In this document: positions 58,282-64,000 of the stretch, in pieces
Position numbering within the stretch: the stretch's first letter is position 1
How the letters are laid out: each line of letters starts with the position of its first letter
Assembly: GCF_964340395.1 (NCBI RefSeq)
Contig: NC_135561.1
Span: 10,463,232-10,527,231 of the forward strand
Direction: 5' to 3'
Source of the DNA: Glandiceps talaboti
Taxonomy: Eukaryota; Hemichordata; Enteropneusta; Spengelidae
Length of the DNA: 64,000 nucleotides
Translations under genes and position numbers: made by a program
Notes under the pieces: model-generated
Seen by the model: only the letters and a program-made list of their open reading frames with translations
What the model was told of the DNA's origin: nothing
The model's database searches: none

Positions 58282-58768
58282 ATAGACCCATGGAAGGAGC
58301 ACCAGATTTTTTGATAAAGTCTAAATGTAATCAGAACTGTCATGGGTTACTATGTGGTTATTCTGTAACGATAAAAACTTCAATTATGTCATTCACTTTT
58401 AAATTACTCTGAGGTTTGAGAAGAGAAGTTTGTCTGAGTACATGCCAAGCTTCAATTCTGTTCACCATACACTTACACAGATAATATAGATCGTTCTGTT
58501 CTAATGATGTAATTATGGAATAATTATGAAAAATTGAAGTGACACCTGAGAAATGTTTATGGAGATATGATTACTCATAAATTTTAATATTTATTACAAA
58601 CATGTATGTATGCCTAATTTAAGTTGTTAAAGTCTAATCAGAATAAAGTGTTCCAGGAAAATTGTAAGTAAATAGACCCATGGAAGGAGCACCAGATTTT
58701 TTGATAAAGTCTAAATATATTCAGAACTGTCATGGGTTACTATGTGGTTATTCTGTAACGATAAAAAC
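58282..58768. repeat. pair of 97-bp direct repeats
   Basis: 58282-58378 and 58672-58768 are identical except for two bases (in CTAAATGTAATCAG against CTAAATATATTCAG). They are separated by 293 bp of unrelated sequence. Confidence 0.9.
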
Positions 58769-58839
58769 AGAGTTTTAACTGTGTGTGTGATTGGAATCGT
58801 ATTTTATAGAGCTTTTATATTTTGTGATATTTGATTGAC

Positions 58840-58938
58840 GTATGCCTTTGTATATATGTCTTTGTGATGCTTGTGTTTTTAGGACATGTGATGCCAAAAG
58901 GAAATTTTCCATATGTTTTTAACAAATGGACAATAAAG

Positions 58939-58998
<60 letters not shown>
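58840..58998 (+). mobile_element. LINE-like 3' end with ATT tail
   Basis: ACATGTGATGCCAAAAGGAA, TTTTCC and ACAAATGGACAATAAAGATT run into about 58 bp of ATT repeats. The (AATAAAG)(ATT)n ending is typical of non-LTR retrotransposon 3' ends. The coding part is absent. Confidence 0.6.
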
Positions 58999-59000
<2 letters not shown>

Positions 59001-59309
59001 ACAAATTTGGGGGAAATTTTTTGGTTATAAGAGCAATAACTTATCAGTGAGGTACATGTACGTAGATCTTGATTTTATTGAGTTTAGTGACCTTATACAT
59101 TTTGTCACTGACTTTCTTTTGTCAAAGTAACTGACATTCAGTGACAGCAAGGGTACATGTTGTAAGTGGTAACATAATGTTATTTAATAGGTAGGATATG
59201 GTTTAATAACCTTTCCGAAATTTTGCCCATTCCTGCCAATATAATAGTAAAAAATTGCTTTTTTCCTGTCATATTTTACATATTTATATTCCAATTTAGG
59301 TAATAATCC

Positions 59310-60570
59310 AGTAATAATATAATAATATAATATGTTTTATTTCTGTACTTTGGCCACAGGCCTATGGTACGACAAATACAAGAATATGCAAAGACAGAGG
59401 AGCCATAATTTACTCATACCTCCAACCTTTTCTGGCGTCTACAAAATGAGTAGAACACATACTTAGATAAATCCAACAATATAGTAGCATTTTCTACATC
59501 ACCTGTTTTGTAAAGATTACAAGTTCGTCTATCTCTATGTATTCCCAGTTTACGACCCGCTTCTATGTTTAAATTATACGATACTGTTCTAAGTCGACAC
59601 AATGCACCCCTAAATCTAGGGTCGTCTATGACACTAAGATATAACTCAAACTGAAAATTTGTTTTGAAATTGCGATAGGTATCAAGTTTAGAAAGTTCTC
59701 TAAGTTGGATCTCCACGTCTGTGCAAAATTGTCAATCAATCTCCGCTTAAATAAATAAATAAAAAATTCTTCATTTCCTACGCCTTGGTGTAACCAGGCG
59801 TACCCAAATCCATACAAGTGAAGCAATTGTTTAACTTTTAAAGCCCAACAATTGCGATCATTTTCTGCTTCTTTAAATTGTTGCGTATAACACTGATACA
59901 CAATCCTATGGGTTCCCATTTTCAAAAGTCGCAACCAATACTTAACAATAGATACATAACGTAAAACGCTCAGTGGAACAAGCCCTAATTCACCTTAAAC
60001 GGCTTGATTTGGAGTGTTCTGATACAAATTCAGTATAAATTTACAATACTTGCGGTGTGCTCTCTCAACATAATCACCTTCATAGAACCCCCAAATTTCA
60101 CTTCCATACATAAGGATTGGGAGAACTTTACAATTGAAGATCTTAAAAGCAACCTGAATGTTTACAAACTTGAACTTTGAAAGACCTCTTTTTACCGAAA
60201 AAATCGCTTTAGAAGCTTGTTCTGCCAGAGACTTTTGAGCCATGTACCATAGCTTACTGCTCGATAACATAATACCAAGATAACTAAAGTATGGTACAAC
60301 TTCTATAGGGTGACCATTATAAAACCATTTTTCATAATTTCTGAGTCTCCCTGACGACCTAAAAACAACAATTTTCGTTTTCCCTATGTTCACCTTGAGT
60401 TTCCATTTCGAGGCATAGTTTGACAGACTGTTTAAAAGTCTCTGAAGACCAATTGCATTGTAACTAAAAAATGCCAAGTCATCTGCGAAAAGAAGGTAAA
60501 ATAATTTCAAAACTCCAACATAAATGCCTGTAAACCTTTCCTCCAGGTGTTCACCCAGATAATCCAATAA
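59310..60570 (-). mobile_element. 5'-truncated non-LTR retrotransposon with reverse-transcriptase relic
   Basis: On the minus strand, 60567-59995 encodes the C-terminal half of a reverse transcriptase. The catalytic box is FADDL (LLFADDLAFFSYN), followed by WKLKVNIGKTKIVVF, the thumb-region FSYLGIMLS and VLPILMYGSEIWGF. An in-frame TAA (at about 59992-59994) interrupts the same frame, which continues GELGLVPLSVLRYVSIVKYW. A one-base shift near 59716 moves it into the frame that ends at 59414. AATAAAACATATTATATT forms the 3' tail near 59310-59345. The 5' end (with the endonuclease) is missing. It is non-functional. Confidence 0.88.
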
Positions 60571-60899
60571 TTAACTTCCTTGTGTCAAATTTCAGCATAA
60601 TCATATTCAAATATATAAGATATCGTAATTTTTTTATATTTCGAAATGTTTGGTTTAGTTTATGTTGTTCAAAATATTTGTAATACTAAAAATGTCCATC
60701 TTTATGTCAAATTTGACATATTTCAATAATCAATTTTATTTTAGGCAAAGATCAGAGAATAACCTTTATTTTTTTTAAACGTATGTCAAAATATTTGTTT
60801 TAAAGTTGATATTTAACAAATTTTGATGAATACCTAATTTGCATATCTGGTATAAAAAAACCTTGAACTGAATATACATGATAAATTTCCAATAAATAA

Positions 60900-61790
60900 C
60901 ATGGGTGCACTAAGGGTACAGTGGTATAGATCATCGCACATTATATAGACAGTTTCTTACACCGATCTCAAAACATTTGGGGGGAAAATTAAGTTCCCTT
61001 CCCTCAGTTGCATATATCTTGTAAAAACTTTCAAACACTATGTACTTTAGGGATGATCGCACAATGTTGCACAAACTCAATAAGCGAACATTGTTCGTTT
61101 AGGACCCCCCCCCCCCCCCCCCCCCCCATGAATATTCAGAAGTTCAGATGTTTATCTATAATGTAAATCATGATGCAAAATGTGGCGGCCACACCACTAT
61201 GATTGGTGCAATGTAAAAACATGGCATAAACATGAATTTCCAACCTTATGAACTTGTTTACTGAGACGATGTTAGTAAACACATCAAAATACTAACAGGA
61301 ACCCAGCCCTATATGTCACATTAGAAGTAACTTTTTATCAACTTATCAACATCTCAGTAGTTAATACAGAAGCTGTTATCATTGAAGGTGTGAAAGTTTT
61401 TGAAATTTGGTTAGAAGTGTGAAAATGAAGTTCAGCGATCACATTGATGCCAGACCCCTTCCCCCCAAAGGAACGAAGTTCACTTATTGAGATTGTGTAA
61501 CATTATGCAAATGTCCCTTAAGTTGAATAAAATGAAAACGCTTAGAGTAGTATAAAACGTCACATATTATATAGTTATGAAAATGTCTTTCACTGAACTC
61601 AAATATTGAAAGTTTTTGAAATTTTCAAGAAAAATGAAATGTTCCTATTAAACTTATTTGCATATACCCTTTAAACTTTAAGTTTGAAGAAAATAGGGTC
61701 AATAAACTCGGTACTCTTGGGATAGTTTTTATCACCTCATATTTCATAGTTATGACAAGTGTCGTACACTGAACTCAGTGGGCATAATGT
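60900..61790. repeat. complex region of inverted and direct repeats with poly-C tract
   Basis: ATGTTGCACAAACTCAATAA GCGAAC (about 61063-61090) is the near-complement of GTTCACTTATTGAGATTGTG TAACAT (about 61477-61504). A direct repeat around TATAGTTATGA...(C/T)ACTGAACTCA occurs near 60940 (weak), 61575 and 61745. A 23-base C run is at 61105-61127. Confidence 0.6.
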
Positions 61791-64000
61791 CATAATTTTA
61801 TCAACACCCACCCAAAAAAAAACCATCCTACTGACATCCAGGTTTTGAAAATTAAGCTTCCTGTGATATATGTTAGCAGAAGCCAAATAGAAGTCACTTG
61901 TTGATTAACACCCAGACACCTATATCCTAATTATCGAAGGGTATTGTTCAGGTGAGTGTTGTATGAAAGAGTGGCCTTGTTCAGTAGTGGAGATGTACTG
62001 AACAGGATTTCCTTTTCTTAGGAGTAATAATGCAGAAAAATGGCCAAGAATCGGTTGTTGCTCCGGTGGAGTGAATATATCTTTATTAGTATGGAAATCC
62101 TCATTCAAATGAAATTTCATAAAGTGCTGTCATGCAGAAATAAACGTTTATGGAAATTAAAAACACATATTCATAATTTATATCCAGGCGTAGGAAGATG
62201 GGGTCACTGTAGGTGACTTGTAGGTTTTCTGAGGTCAAATAGAGTCACAGTCACAGCTCCAATAATGCTGTGTTTTTGTGTGTTACATTTTAAAGTCCTA
62301 ATAATCGCACCAATGAGTAGTGAAATTTCAGGAAATTGGAAATTTGTCTGCTCATGTAAGGGAATTCGATCCTTTCCATTCACAGAATACTAGTGTCAAG
62401 AATTTATCCCAGAAAAATTTCAGCGGATGGATGGATCATGCATGGATGTAATGAATAGGGAAATTTAAGCTTAAATTCATAGATGTAAGTGTTAATGGCA
62501 TACAAGTAAGTAAGTAATTAGTGTACGTCATTTAGTGCGGGAAGTAAATTTTCTGTTAACATCTTGACACCGAGTACTTTCCCATCAAATTTATTTGTAA
62601 AATGAGAACAAATTTGTTATTTCCAGTAATTTTTTGGTACATATCCACTTTTGTTTGTATAATAATACTTCTTTGTCAATTGATGATAAAATTTTGTTAT
62701 TTTCAGGCATCAAAATCATGTGGCAAAAATTCTTTCTTTTTTAGTCACTTTAAGCGGCATGATTATAATCGGTTTGGCCTAACATTGTGTCCGTCAGCCC
62801 ATTTACCTCAAATATGTAATGTTGTAATTTTGAAGGTTTGTTATTTAGTAAATTTCAGTTCTATTTTAGACTGAAATCAAAAATTTTGAGTTGATGATAA
62901 AATAATGTTACTTTCCTGTCAAAAATATTTAACTAAAAATCTTGTTTTTCTGTCAGTGCTGTATAATTTATTTGAAGCTAAAGAAATATTCCTCATTTAT
63001 GAATTTATGCAAATTTTTAGTGAATATATTAACTCACATTTTACATGTGTGTGTGTTTTTTTTAGGGGGGGGGGGAATTGTTCATATTTTTAGCATAGGT
63101 ATTGATAGAGAAAAAATGTATGCCTGGAGACAAAATGAATAATGCTTTGTAAGAAGACATTATTAGCATTACACATGTATAAGACCAGTCAACTGAGTCG
63201 TGACTCACGAATGTATACCAATTTCATAATAAATAAATACAATTTTGATCATTACCAGGGTTCACTGATTATATTATCTGTTTGAAAATGATCAAGTATG
63301 ACATATAATTTGATATTTATCACGCTAATGATATCAGAATATGTTGATTGCATTGAATATCTTTGCAATTATTCAAATTTTGACACTATTGTGATTGATG
63401 GGTTGATTGGTTTAATAGTCAACAGAGGGGGGGGGGGTGATACGAATAGATAAAACATGGTATAAAGTTAAGTTTGGAAACAAAAATTATTCCTCATTGA
63501 TTCTTGATAGCTCAGCTTCAATTTACGTAGGTGAGGAGAAGCAATCCGAATATGACATGTTTCCCCTTATTTATAGTTTCTCAATGGGGGTGATATTGAG
63601 GAAGGGAAGTTGATGTGGTTAGATGTGGGCGAGAGGGAGACCAAGAGATATCCTTTCCTTAGCCAATTGCAATAGTTTTTTGAGGACTATATGATGGAAA
63701 GCGTTACAGTTATTGCCCTGTTGCCATTTACATGTGGGTGGATGTGTGAGGAAGATGACAGATTATGTCATACACTGACATTACAGATCTTTTTAAAAAA
63801 TTTATGAATGGGAACCCCTCATCTTTAATTCACCATAATTATAAATGTGCAATGAGTTGACAACTGAAACAAAGTCATAACTCAAAGTAGTATGTACGGG
63901 ATCACAGAATGAAATTATTATATGGATACTAACACCAGAGATCTAGTTACTCTAAAGACGTTGAACCCATCATAAGTAAAACAGTTGATGAGGTGTGTTC

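Overview
This is a eukaryotic, metazoan window. It is AT-rich, has very long introns, is full of micro- and minisatellites, and carries decayed non-LTR retrotransposons, a tRNA-derived SINE and many short inverted-repeat elements. The one gene I can identify runs on the + strand from 5139 to 48043. It is an ortholog of RIM (vertebrate RIMS1/RIMS2, Rab3-interacting molecule), the presynaptic active-zone scaffold. Eleven exons are recognisable by homology, and all have AG/GT borders. The intron phases chain without a break: (2)-0-1-0-1-2-1-0-2-0-1. The protein looks invertebrate rather than vertebrate: the conserved blocks match closely, the linkers diverge, and a long Glu/Arg/Gln helix is inserted. 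The dense repeats and the TACATGTA-rich introns suggest a marine invertebrate such as a hemichordate, amphioxus or lophotrochozoan, but the sequence does not let me choose.

Layout. 1-5138 is intron or upstream sequence with a relatively CpG-rich patch at about 2.2-4.0 kb. 5139-5343 encodes the first half of the RIM zinc finger. A 15.9-kb intron follows, holding a 2-kb 29/25-bp minisatellite, several smaller tandem repeats, foldback MITEs and shards duplicated from the next exon. 21255-23133 is a 1.9-kb exon with the second half of the zinc finger and the long linker. 24044-24114 and 24190-24410 are two alternative exons that cannot be joined in frame. 26852-27071 and 31287-31410 encode the PDZ domain. 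32609-32664 and 34538-34683 encode the PDZ-C2A linker. 35173-35303, 36716-36878 and the start of 47809-48043 encode C2A. The rest of the last exon holds a conserved acidic linker.

The N-terminal Rab3-binding helix and initiator methionine, and the C-terminal C2B domain, were not found. They probably lie outside the window, so the gene is partial at both ends. From 48044 to 64000 I see only repeats, a 5'-truncated reverse-transcriptase LINE relic on the minus strand (about 59310-60570), LINE/SINE 3' tails and unassigned AT-rich sequence.

By family knowledge, the zinc finger binds Munc13 and helps bind Rab3 on vesicles, the PDZ domain binds ELKS and presynaptic Ca2+ channels, and C2A is a scaffold module. 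Together they tether vesicles and channels at release sites. The best leads are the mutually exclusive exon pair before the PDZ domain, the recent exon-derived duplications beside exon 2 and across a C2A splice donor, and a family of hAT-like MITEs with perfect 8-bp target duplications.
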